Shown: positions 1-10,838, counted from the first letter of the stretch. The stretch is 64,000 nt of DNA from Anastrepha obliqua (GCF_027943255.1 NC_072897.1:44366044-44430043); one strand, 5' to 3'. Made by a program: numbers and translations. The notes: a model not told the origin generated them from the sequence alone.

Positions 1-2221
1 TTGGGTAACGCGTTCGATATCAGTCAACCACCCAGATCGGACTGTAAACACAAATGGCTGGAAAATCCCACAAAGTATTTAACTAGCAGACTCAAGTTTC
101 TACAAATGTCAGAAAATAGACATACTTTTACGAGCTGAAATATTCTTTGATCTGTTATCGGTGAGTCAGATCAGAACCAGCCCAAGCAGCCAACGCTGCA
201 ACAAACAGTGCTAGGCTGGATAGTTTCAGACAAGTATGCCACAAATAATAGCTCCAGTGCCCAAGTAAGTAGCACATTATGTCAATTTGAAGAAAGTGTT
301 GCTAGCATTGATGCTACAATCCGAAAATTCTGGGAATTGGAAGAAATACCTGCACAAGTAAATTCCACACTGATTCCAGAGCAGGCCAAATGTGAGGAAT
401 TTTTTCGAGAACCACACAGGTTTTACAATGCGGAAGGCTTCAAGTCAGACTGCCTTTCAAAACCAACCGTAAATTACTCGCTCAATCGTATGAAACCGCA
501 GCTCGGCGGTTTCAGGCCCTGGAGAGAAGGACGCTGAAAGATCCAGTATTTCGTGAATTGTACCTGGACTTCATGCAAGAGTATCTCGAATTGGACCACA
601 TGAGTCCAACGAATAATCGACTCCCGAGTGAGCCGCACTATTTCATTCCGCACCAGTGTGTGTTAAGACCGCAGAGCACAACTACCAAGTTGCGCGTAGT
701 TTTTGATGCTTCGAGTCGGACATCAACACAAGTTGCGTTGAATGAAACCTTGATGGTCGGATCGATCGTTCAAGAGGAGCTTTTTTCGACCCTCCTTCGC
801 TTCCGATTGCACGGAAATGCCATGACTGCTGACATCACGAAGATGTATCGTCAAATATTGGTGCACGAAGACGACAGGAACTTCCAGCTCATAGTGTGGA
901 GAAGGGATCCATCGGAGCATTTGCAAATTTTTCGACTAAACACCTTAACATACTGCACTGCGCCTGCACCATTTCTCGCCACACGATGTCTGCAAATGCT
1001 AAGCGACAAAAATAAAGCCAAACATCCACTCGGTTCCAAAGTCATTCGAAATGACTTTTACGTCGACAACCTATTAACAGGATCCGACAGTATAGAAAGC
1101 CTCACCCAGATACAACAGAAAATAAATACAATTTTAGAATCGGCAGGCCTGGAATTAGCAAAGTGGTTTTTCAATCATACAAGCTCATCGGATAGTGAGA
1201 GTATCCAAAAATTATTGCAGCACAGCGATACTGACTCCACCAAAACGCTGGCAATCAACTGGCAGCCGAAAGATGACATTTTTCGCTTCATTTTGGAAGA
1301 TAATTCTATTCTGTAATATTTTATCAGTTCCCGCTCGCCTCTTTGACCTTCTTGGTTTATTAGCCCCGCTAGTTACCAAAGCTAAAATCTTAATACAAGA
1401 GATTTGGATTCAAAAGCTAGACTGGGATGAGTCGATTCCATTGCGGCTTGACACTAGCTGGTTGAACTTTAAAGCCAATATGTTGCAGCTTCAATCAATT
1501 AGCATTCCTCGGTATGTAAATACAGAGTCGAGTGCCAGCTGTCAAATTCATGGCTTTTCCGACGCTTCAATAAGAGCGTATGGCTGCTGCGTATATATAC
1601 GTAGCCAATCCACTAGTGGTACGCAATGCACGCTGCTTACTTCAAAGTCTAGAGTAGCTCCGCTGTTTAGAGCTCTCGGTAGCCCATCTTCTTGCCAAAT
1701 TATGGTCAAGAATTTCACCAATGTAGAGTCGACCAATAGAAAAAACTATTTTCTGGACAGACTCCGAAATAGTTCTGCATTGGATTAAAACGCATCCATC
1801 GTCGTTGCAAACTTTCTACGCAAATAGAGTGTCCGAGATCCAAGAGTGGACCAGAATGTGTCGTGGCGTCATGTACCCACAAAACAAAATCTAGCGGATC
1901 AAGTGTCAGGGTTGTAACGTGGACGAATTGGGTAATTCAATATGGTTTAGTGGTCCACAGTTGCTCCTAGAAGGCCCTGCTACATGGTCAAAAAATGTCA
2001 ACTTCAGACTCTCTCCAGAACAAGAAGCACTCGAGAAGAAGAAGAAGAACGCAATTACGTTAACTGCAATCAATGCCAAAACAAATCCACTTCTCGAAAT
2101 AATTGAAAGGTTCTCATCTCACAAAAAAGTGCTTCGGATTTTCGCTTATATACTCAGATGGCTTCGAAAAATACGAGAGCCAAAAGCAGAATCTGAAATA
2201 ATACCCACGGGAAAGGAATTA
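1..2221 (+). pseudogene. Bel-Pao unit A pol: end of protease region, reverse transcriptase, RNase H (broken)
   Basis: The window opens in the segment between protease and RT (equivalent to 14391 onward in unit B). RT is read in 208-537 and 558-1316: the ADITKMYRQ palm motif carries the first catalytic Asp, and the motif C box reads YVDN at 1059-1070. Every other unit has YVDD here, so unit A alone lost the second metal-binding Asp. After a frame change near 1316, the Pao A17-like and RNase H part continues in 1195-1788 (HGFSDAS motif near 1549-1569) and 1919-2224. Further breaks lie between about 1650 and 1918. The frame changes near 1316 and around the RNase H are shared with the other units; the mariner at 2222 is private to A. 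Not functional. Confidence 0.88.
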
Positions 2222-2764
2222 TAGCGTTTTTCAATAGGTGCGCTTCAACTTTTTTCCGATAGGGAGGGCGAACGACGCAATATTTTTTATTTTTCGCTTG
2301 TGATTTGTAAACCTCATTAGTATACATTTCATCATGAAACGCTACACACTTGAGCAACGATTGCAAATCGTGCAAATTTTTTATGAAAATAATCGTTCTG
2401 TTGCTGCTACTTTAAGAGCATTACGGCCATTTTACGGTCCATTTAACAAGCCGTCCCGTTTTGGGGTAATGTGAAGTCATTGGTCTACAGTAACAAGCCG
2501 GCGACGATTTGTGAGCTCAGAGCCAATATTGAACACGAAATTGCTGGAATTTCGGCCGATTTATGCAAAAGAGTGGTGGAAAATTGGGTTCAACGATTGG
2601 ACTTTGTAAAACGTGCACGCGGTGGTAATGCAAAAGAAATCGAATTTCATACTTAAATGTATATGTTCAAACTCGATAATAAAAAAAAAATTAGTTAAAA
2701 AAGTCAAACCGTTTGTGTTTTATTCAAAAAAATAAAGTTTAAGCGCTCTTACTGAAAAACGCTT
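2222..2764 (+). mobile_element. Internally deleted mariner (MITE-like) in unit A
   Basis: This 543-bp insertion is absent from units B-E, where the host sequence runs on uninterrupted. It is flanked by the TA target duplication at 2220-2221 and 2765-2766. Its ends are imperfect inverted repeats starting TAGCGTTTTTCA and, read from the other end, AAGCGTTTTTCA. Inside, the transposase start remains (from ATG 2334, a helix-turn-helix N-terminus beginning MKRYTLEQRLQI) and so does the C-terminal tail (2471-2656, containing NKPATI and ENWVQR). The whole DDD catalytic core between them is missing. It could move only with transposase supplied in trans. The target site and empty-site comparison make the boundaries firm; the exact mariner subfamily is not determined. 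Confidence 0.9.
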
Positions 2765-2766
2765 TA

Positions 2767-4114
2767 CAATTAAGTTTCCTTAAAATTGTCGAAATAATTC
2801 AACATTTTGAATTTAGCGATGAAATTAATAAATTATCGAAAAATAACGTACTTCCCTAAAGTTTGCAGAAATTAGCTCCATTTCTGCATGAACACTCGGA
2901 ATCATCATTATCGTTTAAACTGAATCGAGTAGGTGGCCGTTTATTAAACGCGCCAATCCCCTATGATGCTAAGTTCCCTTTACGCAAAAATTCGCACTTT
3001 ATGAAGGCATACATCCGGTTTCTACATTTTTGTAATCACCATGTCGGTCCAAAGGCATTCGTAGCGCTTCTGCGAGAAAAAATATGGCTAGTAAATGCTC
3101 GAGAAGCCTGTAGTCGAACTGTAAGAGAATGCATTCACTGTTTTCGTTATAAGCCAAAATTGCAAGGTCAGATCATGGACAATCTACCCGCCGATCGATT
3201 ACGCGCCCAACGGCCCTTCACAATATGTGGGGTAGATTACTGCGGGCCCGTTCACATAACCTTAAAAACTCGCAGTCGCCCTCCCGTGAAAATGTATATT
3301 GCCATTTTCGTGTGTTTCGCTTCAAAGGCAGTTCATCTAGAACTTGTAACTGATTTAACTGCTGATAAATTTATTTTCGCTCTCAAAAGGTTCATTGGGA
3401 GCCGAGGGATGCCAGTCAAAATGTACTGCGACAACGCGACGAACTTTGTGGGAGCAGAGAGGAAGTTGAGGGAGTTCCGGGAGGCCTTTCTGGCATAGAA
3501 ATAGGAGATTCTCCAATACGCCACCGACGAAGGATTCATCTTCGCCTTCATACCTCCGAAGGCACCCCACTTCGGCGGCCTGTGGGAAGCAGCACTGAAG
3601 TCGGCCAAACATCTGCTGGTGCGCGCCGTAGGCAATGCGCTGTTAAACGCCGAAGAAACCGCAACGCTACTCGTCGAAATAGAAGCAAAACTGAACTCCC
3701 GACCGCTCGATCCACTCAGCAACAACCCCAACGACGGCGCTTCTGCTAATCGGTTGCCCCTTGCGAGCTTTGCCAGCGGAGAAGGTACCCGATAACCCCA
3801 ACCGCTGCTTAGAGAGATGGCAGCTTGTTTTCTCTCTCAAGCGACAATTTTAACGCGCGTGGTCGAAGAGCTACCTTCTGGAGCATCAGCAGCGCAACAA
3901 ATGGATGCACCTGCACCCCAACATCCAGCCAGTCCAACTCGTCGTCGTCCACGAAGGCAACGTGCCACCGCAGCAGTGGGTGCTGGGTCGAGTAACCGCA
4001 ACCATTCCCGGAGCGGACGGCAAAATTCGCGTCGCAGACATTGCTACTAGGTCGGGCGAAGTACGACGCCCTATCCACAAACTCGCCGTGCTGCCGGTGG
4101 AAAACAAAAATTGA
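2767..4114 (+). pseudogene. Bel-Pao unit A integrase and DUF5641-like C-terminus (broken)
   Basis: Integrase is read in 2863-3498: an H2C2 zinc-binding segment (HH about 3035-3050, then the C-x2-C of ECIHC about 3129-3143), followed by the rve core with the first Asp in CGVDYCG and the second in YCDNATNF. The frame ends at a TAG at 3496-3498. Reading on past it, the GGLWEA motif (about 3575-3592) supplies the third, Glu, residue, so the stop lies inside the catalytic core. Unit A has a second stop (TAG) eight bases later that the other units lack. The tail 3905-4114 (PPQQWVLG, PIHKLAVLP) matches the DUF5641 domain at the end of Bel-Pao pol and closes about 30 bp before the LTR. Earlier frame breaks fall between 3780 and 3900. 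Confidence 0.87.
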
Positions 4115-4143
4115 AGGCTGTTGAATTCCTTCAAGGTGGTCGG

Positions 4144-4702
4144 TGTCAAGCCAGATTCTGGCAGATTACTTTAATATAATAAAATAATATAAAATTGAAT
4201 TTTATAAATGAAAATTAATAATAAATTAATAATTGATAATTATGTAAATGAATAAAATAAAATATATAAATATGGAAATGTAAATAAATAAAATAAAATA
4301 TGTAAGTGTGAATTATATTTAAGCTTAATATTAAGTTATTTTCTATTTTTACATTACTGTTTCTCGCTCTCGCTTCCTTCTTTACCGGTTTCTATTTACT
4401 TTCGATCATTGACTCTATTTCTACAGCTTTACTTTCCGTTCTTCCTATTTCTATTTACTTAACTTCATACTCTCCCTAACTCTCCACGTACTGTTCTTCC
4501 ATTTCCGCTATTTCTTTTATCTTAGTTTTAGGCATAATGTAAGGACAGAACATAGAAAATGAACTCACTTTTGAATTGTTAAACGGACGAGTGCGGTTTA
4601 ATTTTTAATCTCGCTTCCACAGGCAATATTCGGTTTTATTCGCGCTTCTCCCTAAGTAAAGTTTTATAAAATTTATCTTCAGACATCACTGAAGATTTTT
4701 CA
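4144..4702 (+). repeat. Bel-Pao LTR between units A and B
   Basis: Repeat of 559 bp from TGTCAAGCC to CA, lying between the end of unit A pol and the primer-binding site of unit B. The 3' edge is set by the PBS that starts at the next base. The 5' edge is chosen at TG after a purine-rich AAGGTGGTCGG stretch that could be the polypurine tract, and may be off by some bases. It holds a very AT-rich stretch with AATAAA words (4170-4340), then a pyrimidine-rich stretch. It serves as 3' LTR of A and 5' LTR of B, so no target duplication can be read here. Confidence 0.78.
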
Positions 4703-4720
4703 TGGCGCCCGAGCAGGGTC
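4703..4720 (+). promoter_or_regulatory. Primer-binding site of unit B
   Basis: TGGCGCCCGAGCAGGGTC starts directly after the LTR terminal CA. It would pair with the 3' end of a tRNA ending in GGCGCCA and prime minus-strand DNA synthesis. It resembles lysine-tRNA type sites but I cannot fix the tRNA. The same 18 bases follow the LTRs at 18525 and 28472. Confidence 0.75.
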
Positions 4721-5604
4721 ATTAGTGCGAAAGTGAAAAAATAATTACAACAAAACATAAAAATAAATACTAGATCGCGAAATAAGCAATTAATATGTGA
4801 ACCTAAATATTTAAATTAATACGGAAATTATTTCCAGAAAACATTCAACACATAAAAAAACAAAGTGATAGTGACAAAAGACCACAAGTTGGCAAATTGT
4901 GTAAGGTGCACGCAAAATATTTAATAATTAATTTAAATAAACAACCATAAGTGCTAATATAGTGCAAAAAGAATATTGCCTGCGCGGTCCGTTGACAAAC
5001 AAAAACAAAAGTCGTCCCGCAAAGCCAAAAAAAAAAAACAAAAAACAGACAACTAAACTAATATACATATGTATACTTGCATGTATAAAAACTAGTGCAG
5101 TAACTGAAAAAGTACAGTGACAGTGAGCCCCTAAGAAACAAAACAAAAAAGAAAAAATAATATATCTATCAAAAAAAAAAAAAAAAATATTTGAAAAATA
5201 ATTAAAATATTTATATACACAAAAAACAAATAAAAATTAAAACATATTAAAACATAGAACACCGTTACGAAGGGGAGTGAATCTGTGGAGCTGTTCTTCA
5301 AACTCACCTACTTTGGACCGGTTCACCAACTATTCACCACCAATATCCATCGTTACATAGGACATCGAGAGAGGAATGACCTGCAACTGCGTGGCCTGCC
5401 AAAGGGAAGTTAAAGCTGGAAACAAACCAGTCCACAATAAACAAGTATTGAGTGCGAAAAATTGAAGCTAAAAATTGGCTTTGTGATTGACCGAGATTAT
5501 TACAGTTGCTAATAATCGTCTCACAGTACAAGGGCTTCAATTATTGGCATCTCGTGTATCCACTTCTTATATGCAAATAAACCATACATATATATGTACT
5601 TATA
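4721..5604 (+). other. Bel-Pao 5' leader of unit B, non-coding
   Basis: A-rich leader between the PBS and the mariner insertion, repeated in units C, D and E. It holds homopolymer A runs (for example around 5029-5045 and 5172-5187) and no long reading frame. A 29-codon frame at 5376-5465 is listed separately. A second leader piece (6144-6547) follows the mariner and runs to the start of gag. The leader is long for this family, partly because of the mariner; its function is unknown. Confidence 0.7.
5376..5465 (+). CDS. Small Cys-rich frame in Bel-Pao leader, possible relic of gag N-terminus
   Basis: ATG at 5376 opens 29 codons starting MTCNCVACQREV (C-x-C-x2-C) and ending TGA at 5463-5465. 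The same frame occurs in units C (19217), D (29155) and E (42915). Some Bel-Pao gag proteins start with a PHD-like zinc-binding segment, so this may be its broken beginning, cut off by the leader mariner downstream. Equally it may be a chance frame that is similar only because the units are copies. No ribosome-scanning context was assessed. Confidence 0.25.
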   Translation: MTCNCVACQREVKAGNKPVHNKQVLSAKN

Positions 5605-6141
5605 AAGGATGGTTAAGTTTCATTGAATAAAATACAATTCAAAGACAATCCATCGGATGATCCAAATTTTCGATGACGCTGAGTCATAATTGAGGTTCTA
5701 TGCCGTTAATGTGCCGAATTAGCTCATCCTTTAACCCTTGAATTGTTGCTGGCTTATCGACGTACACCTTTTCTTTCCCCAAAGAAAGAAGTCCAACGGT
5801 GTCAAATCACATGATCTTGGTGGCCAATAGACATCGCCGCGACGTGAGATTATTCGGCCATCAAATTTTTCGTGCCAAAGAGCCATTGTTTCGTTAGCTG
5901 TGTGACAAGAGGCACCGTCCGCTTCAAACCACATATCGTCCACATCCATATCTTCCAATTCGTGCCAATCTTTCTTGGATTATCATTCGCCCAAATGCGG
6001 CAATTCTGCTTATTGACGAATCCGCTGAGGTGAAAATGTGCCTCATCACTGAAGATGATTTTCTTCACGAAGTGCGCGATATGCATTTTGATTGAGGAGT
6101 GGTTTACATTCAATATCTGCCCTTAAAATTTAACCATCCTT
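5605..6141 (-). mobile_element. Deleted mariner in leader of unit B (- strand)
   Basis: Flanked by TA (5603-5604, 6142-6143), with ends AAGGATGGTTAAG and, from the right, AAGGATGGTTAAA. Read on -, it keeps transposase core pieces: FSDEAHFHLSGFVNKQN (first Asp, about 6050-6000), DDMWFEADGASCHTA (second Asp, about 5945-5880) and CDLTPLDFFLWG (third Asp, about 5810-5770), the DDD set of mariner. The N-terminal DNA-binding part and the segment between the first two motifs are missing, and the frame changes between pieces. The left terminal repeat is shortened relative to unit E. The same insertion at the same site in all leaders shows it preceded array growth. Confidence 0.88.
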
Positions 6142-6143
6142 TA

Positions 6144-6552
6144 TATATACATATCTATATACATATACTATGAAGTGAAGAATACAGTGGGACCCGAGGT
6201 AGAGGAACGTGTTTGTCGCCAAATAATTTGCGAGTACTATTTTTCGGTTTATTTTCGGAATTTTTTCAAAAACAAAAAAATCTAACTAAATTGCGGTTTC
6301 TTAATTCAACCGTAATATTTTCATTATATTAAAAAAAAATGTTTTTTTTCTCGACAATACAAATTTTGTTTGAGCAAAGACTCAATTGTTCGCTGCTTAT
6401 GTTCGTTGGTTTTGGTCAAGTTTCAGCTATTATATATTTCAGTATTTATCGCTTTCGTTTTTGTGCTGACAAACTTCCAGAACCGATTCTATTTTACAAA
6501 AGCCACAAGCTAAAGCAGCGAACTTCAATCTCAAAACATGCGTAAACCAATG
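6144..6552 (+). other. Second part of unit B leader and first codons of gag
   Basis: T-rich leader from the mariner edge to the gag start region. A frame at 6339-6545 (68 codons) ends at the Transib junction; in units D and E the same sequence leads straight into gag. The gag start used in D and E (ATG AGT AAA CCA ATG) reads ATGCGTAAACCAATG here and is then split by the Transib at 6553. The CAATG at 6548-6552 is the left copy of its target duplication. Confidence 0.65.
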
Positions 6553-6581
6553 CACACTGGTTGCGTCCATAGGCCAAAAAT
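6553..6581 (+). repeat. Transib left end: heptamer-12-bp spacer-GGCCAAAAAT
   Basis: CACACTG (1-7), 12-bp spacer (8-19), GGCCAAAAAT (20-29). The first 13 bases are identical to the right end. The A-rich box is a plausible counterpart of the RAG nonamer. Copy 2 has the same bases from 20394. Confidence 0.85.
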
Positions 6582-6819
6582 CAAAAATATCATCACAAAA
6601 TAATTGGACAAAACGAACACAAATTGACACTAAAATGTTCAGTCTTCAAAACGCCAAACCGGTTTTTCCGCAAATCTAACGGAACTTTCTAAAAATAGCA
6701 TTGAAAGAATGTGTAGATTTTTGCAGCCCGTCTGAGCTTTGTTTGTACTTTGTCATTGCAAATTCGTACTTCAAAGTGATCAAACGTTTGAGAAAGTGGT
6801 CCGATATTAATAATTTAAA

Positions 6820-8937
6820 ATGGATTTTGTAATTGAAGGTATTTACTTTAATAAATGTTTATTTAAAGATTAATTTGATCAATTCAAACATTTTTGTGTG
6901 ATTTTGAACGTCTTAACCTTTTTTGTGCATTTTGTGTACGTCTTTTTTATGTTTACTAAAAGTTTTAGTTGTGTTGCCCCCGGATGCCCCCATTGAAATT
7001 GCCATCACTGTATTTGTCAATGTTTTAAGGTAATAATCGTGAAAAGTTTAGTTGCTAAAAGTTGCTAATTAGCTTATATTCTTAAATAAACTAAAGTGGT
7101 CTTATTTATTTTCATGGGACAAAACAACAAGACAACGGTGGATTATCAGTTGATCTTTGTGTTGTTGGTTTCGTTTTCGTTTTCGTCGTTTGTTTTGTAC
7201 CTTTTCTTACATTAAATTTACTGTACTAATTTATGTTTGTTTTGCACATTTTATTTTGATTGTATAGGAGCATCTTATAACTGTGTGTTTTCACGCATCC
7301 ACATTTTTGATCTTTGGTGCAAAGAAAAAGGCACGAATGCCGAAAAAATGCAAGGCATAAATAATTTACTGGCACTAAACATAAAAAACAAAGGCTACGA
7401 AGTCAATACGATTGACCTTAAGAAATGTATTCAGTACATTTGCAAAAAGATAGTTGCCTTCTGGATTCAGTACAAAAGAATTAGAAGTTTAGTTGTACAA
7501 TACCAATCTGAATGGCTAAAAACTAAAGAATTTATTGTCCTGAAGCCTACTGGTAGTGCTCAACAAATTGATCTGAGTTCTAGTCGTGGACGGCCCAAAA
7601 TGGATTTTGTTGAGTCCTCAAAAAGGACGAAACGTCGCCGAATAGTCCTACTACAAAAGCATGATGAGTCTGCAGCTTCTGTTTTGAGAGATATCTAAAT
7701 AATATTGTTGTAGACGAAACACATGCAGAAGTGGAACTACAAAGTCTTTTAGACAACACGGCTTCAAGTATTTTAGAGCTTCAAAAGAATTTAATTGAAG
7801 AACGTTTGGATGAAACTGAAAAAACTTTAACATTAATTGGAAAATGGGGATTCGATGGCAGCACTGGCCACAGCGAATATAAGCAAAAGTTTTCCAATTG
7901 TATTAATGACGAGAAAAGTTTATTTGTCACATCGTACGTCCCACTTCAGCTTGTAACCGACTCTAAAGTAATATGGAAAAGTCCCAGGCCATCGTCTACC
8001 CGATATTGTAGGCCACTCAGGCTTCAATTTAAAAAGGAGACCGCCGCACTTTCCGTCGAAGAAGAGCTCTACTTCAAGGAGAAAATAGCTAACTTGAAGA
8101 CAACAGAGCATAAAATTTGCAATACAACATTTTCTATACGCCCTTCAATTAACCATGGTGGATGGTAAAGTTTGCAACGCGTTAAGCAACACGTCCTCGA
8201 TGAAATACTTTATATGTGGAGCAAAGCCCACAGAAATGAATAATATTGAAGAATGTGTTGGAAGAGATGTGCAAGAAAAGTATTTTGAATTCGGGCTATC
8301 ACCACTTCATTCATATATCCGGTTCTTCGAATATTTCTTGCACATTTCGTACAAGCTGGATGTAAAGCTTTGGCAAGTACGATCGGGAGAACTCAAGTCT
8401 ATTGTATTAAAGAAAAAACATCAAATTCAAGCGGAGTTTCGAGAGAAAATGGGGTTACTGGTCGATACGCCAAAGGATGGAGGTAGAGGAAACTCCAACG
8501 ATGGCAATACTGCCAGGAAATTTTTCAGTAACCCAAGCTTAGCATCTCAGATTACAGGCATTGATGAAGAAGTTATAGCCCGATGCGCTACGATACTGCA
8601 AGCCTTAGCACCAGGATACAAAATAAATATAAAAAAATTCGAAAAATTCGTACTTGATACAGCGAATAAATTAATTGAAATGTATCAATGGTACTACCTC
8701 CCAGCAACAGTGCATAAAATTTTAATTCATGCACCAAAGGTTATAGAGCACGCTTTGGTTTCGATTGGAGAGCTCTCAGAGGAATCTGCAGAGTCAAACA
8801 ATAAAGAAATAAAAAAGTGCCGGCTGCAGCATACTAGGAAGATGTCTCGTATACTGACAAATACAGATTTAATTAAAATGCTTCTTTTGAAATCAGACCC
8901 TTTTATAACAGGTCAAAGAAATCTGCCAAAGAATTAG
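6820..8937 (+). pseudogene. Transib transposase (RAG1-like), copy 1, frameshifted
   Basis: This is the cut-and-paste recombinase of Transib, the family from which the RAG1 core is thought to derive. I predict a tiny first exon (ATG 6820-6838, ending GAAG before GT), an intron to AG at 7266-7267, and a second exon whose frame matches. The body lies in three frames: 7268-7698, 7692-8168 and 8155-8937. One-base shifts near 7692 and 8155 join them. Catalytic residues are recognisable: first Asp in WGFDGSTGH (7854-7856), second Asp in MVDGKVCNAL (8161-8163), followed by a Cys motif with FICGAKP, and the Glu in ESAESNNKE (8791-8793), before HTRKMSR, which resembles the RAG1 C-terminal core. The C-terminus ends early at 8937 because a CAG became TAG; copy 2 reads 17 codons further. 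Both frameshifts are shared with copy 2. Confidence 0.88.
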
Positions 8938-9114
8938 AAATCCACTTTTTTATCATCTACATATGATTTATTGGATGACGTATGTTAACCTTGTTTATTA
9001 TTTATCTTTAATTTTCATCATTTTTATTATCTTATAATTAAATAATATTTGCTGTTATATATGATTGAAAAAATGGAATCACGAATTTTTTAAATTATTT
9101 ATTGCTGGAGCGGA

Positions 9115-9136
9115 GGGGGGGGGGGGGGGGGGGGGG
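9115..9136 (+). repeat. G22 homopolymer in Transib 3' region
   Basis: Uninterrupted run of 22 G between transposase and the LINE insertion. The matching run in copy 2 (22956-22969) has 14 G. Such runs are unstable in replication and hard to sequence, so the length may be unreliable. Confidence 0.85.
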
Positions 9137-9186
9137 CTCAGGGAGTTTCTCTTTCACAAATATTTACCGTATACTATCTAAGTTCA

Positions 9187-9914
9187 CCGGGAAGAGGAGG
9201 AAGGCAAAGAAGAGGAAAGTTGAAAAACGGAATTCGGAAATGCCTGCATCCTCGACCCAATCCAAGGCAGACAAACCTTTGCCTGACAAGGCAGAGGCTA
9301 AGGGAGCTCAAATGTCGAATGACACTCTTCCGTCAACGTCTGGCGAATCATTCGCGAGAATGGCAGCAAAGGCAATGACGGTGGAGATACATACCGACAA
9401 ACAAGATGGTCTACTGTCCAAAGGGCAACAAGACTATCTTGACAGCTATCTTTGGAAAGCTATCGGTGAGTCGAAAGACGCGCCGACATTCGAGGGGAAA
9501 AGCGTGGTGGACGGCATCGTAAAGGTGCACTGTTCCAATGCTTTTTCCCGAGAATGGCTAGAAAAAGCGATAGCAAAAATCCCAGCCTGCGAAAACAGCA
9601 AGTTTATTCTTGTTGAGAGTAGCAAAGAAAGGCTGGTACGAGCGAGTGTCTGGATTCCGGGTCTTTCCTGTAGTTCAGCAGAACTCCTCAAACGCATCCG
9701 TGTTCAGAATACGGATCTTGACACGACTCTCTGGAGAGTATACTCGTGCACCAGGCAGAAATCTGCTACCACTTCGGAGGCGGGTTCCCACCTGGTACTG
9801 GGTATCGATCTTGGGTCCCTCAAGGTTCTTAAGTCAAAGTACGGGTGCCGCCCCCACCTACATCTGGGGCGGATCCAGTTCCGCGTCGAGGATAAGGTGG
9901 AGGACAAAGCGTAA
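9187..9914 (+). pseudogene. LINE ORF1 protein, DUF4780-like, 5'-truncated
   Basis: The frame is open from the LINE edge and ends at the TAA at 9912-9914. The first ATG inside the element is at 9239. The start is strongly basic (GKRRKAKKRKVEKR, possible nuclear or RNA-binding signal), then a low-complexity Ser/Lys linker, then a folded part (about codons 80-200) beginning near EIHTDKQDG that resembles the DUF4780 domain of insect LINE ORF1 proteins. Related proteins bind the element's RNA. Upstream of 9187 the open frame merely runs into the Transib poly-G stretch and is not part of the gene. Confidence 0.65.
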
Positions 9915-9948
9915 ATTTACTCAGTCTCATGACTGAAGTAATATTTAC

Positions 9949-10838
9949 ACAGATAAATCTGCAGCATAGCAAAGCGTCTACGGCTCTCTTGTGCCGTAGG
10001 CATGCAAACTGCAAACAAACCCACACATAATACTTATACAAGAACCATGGGTATGTCACAAGCGTATCTGTGGTCTAAGTGCTATGTCGTGGAGACAAAT
10101 ACTTCATTGTGAAGGGAATGTGAGACCGCGAGCATGTGTTATCATGCCGAGGTTGATCGAACACACGATGTTAAAAGAGCTATGCTCCGGAGATATCGTT
10201 GCTGCAAAAATAAAGTACTGGAAAAGTGGGAACAGTGTCGAAGCTATTATAGTTTCGGCCTACCTACCCTACGACTCTTTACAGCCACCTCCTTCGAGGG
10301 AGCTAAGAGAAGTGGTCAAGTACGCAGAATCCAATAATCTGGGGCTAATAGTGGGCTGTGATGCAAACTCACAGAACATTGTGTGGGGAAGCAGCAAATG
10401 CAACCCCAGAGGTCTCAAGTTACTGGATTTTATCCTGTCATCCGATTTGGTCATTCAAAACACTGGTAACAAACCAACTTTTGTGACCAGAAGGAGACAA
10501 GAGGTGATTGATTTAACACTTACCAACAGGTCAGTTGGGAATCAAATCAATCGATGGCGAGTTTTGGAAGAGGACTCTCTTTCTGATCATCGTCTTATCG
10601 AATTCCGACTGGGAATTGACACAATATCAATACCTTCCGGTAGGAATCCTCGAAATGTGGACTGGGACAGGTATGGTGAGCTTGTAACAGAGCGATTACC
10701 AAACCTGAAAAAACTCAAATCAGCAGAAATGATTGAAGATGCGACTAAGAAATTAAAAGGTACTTTAATCAATTGCTTTGAGGAACTGTGTCCACTCAGG
10801 CAAAGCAGACAGGGGAAAGAGAGAACGACACGGAGTTA
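9949..10838 (+). pseudogene. LINE endonuclease domain (APE-like), frameshifted and cut short
   Basis: The typical opening QINLQHSKAST is at about 9950-9985. The frame then stops near 10026 and resumes one frame over at QEPW (about 10040). The main frame 10084-10839 contains ISAYLPYDS-like text, GCDANSQNIVWGS (Asp and Asn of the active site, about 10354-10395) and SLSDHRLIEF (catalytic Asp-His, about 10579-10608). These identify an exonuclease-endonuclease-phosphatase fold that nicks the target DNA. It ends at 10837-10839, where RT sequence begins in another frame, so the link to RT is lost. Confidence 0.78.

Noticed and set aside
723..1045. Open frames on the - strand inside the Bel-Pao RT, repeated in every unit
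   Set aside because: They are shadows of the RT coding sequence: no motif of their own, and they recur only because the units are copies.
3809..4149. Several overlapping frames on both strands at the GC-richer end of pol
   Set aside because: Only the frame with PPQQWVLG and PIHKLAVLP matches a known domain (DUF5641-like). The others are low-stop-codon artefacts of GC-rich sequence.
6553..8937. P-element or hAT origin for the 6553 element
   Set aside because: Those make 8-bp duplications and have other ends; here the duplication is 5 bp, the ends start CAC and the protein carries Transib/RAG1-like motifs.
9102..9186. ORF1 of the LINE starting at an ATG at 9102 with a glycine run
   Set aside because: That part lies in Transib DNA before the LINE edge; the glycines come from the poly-G run.
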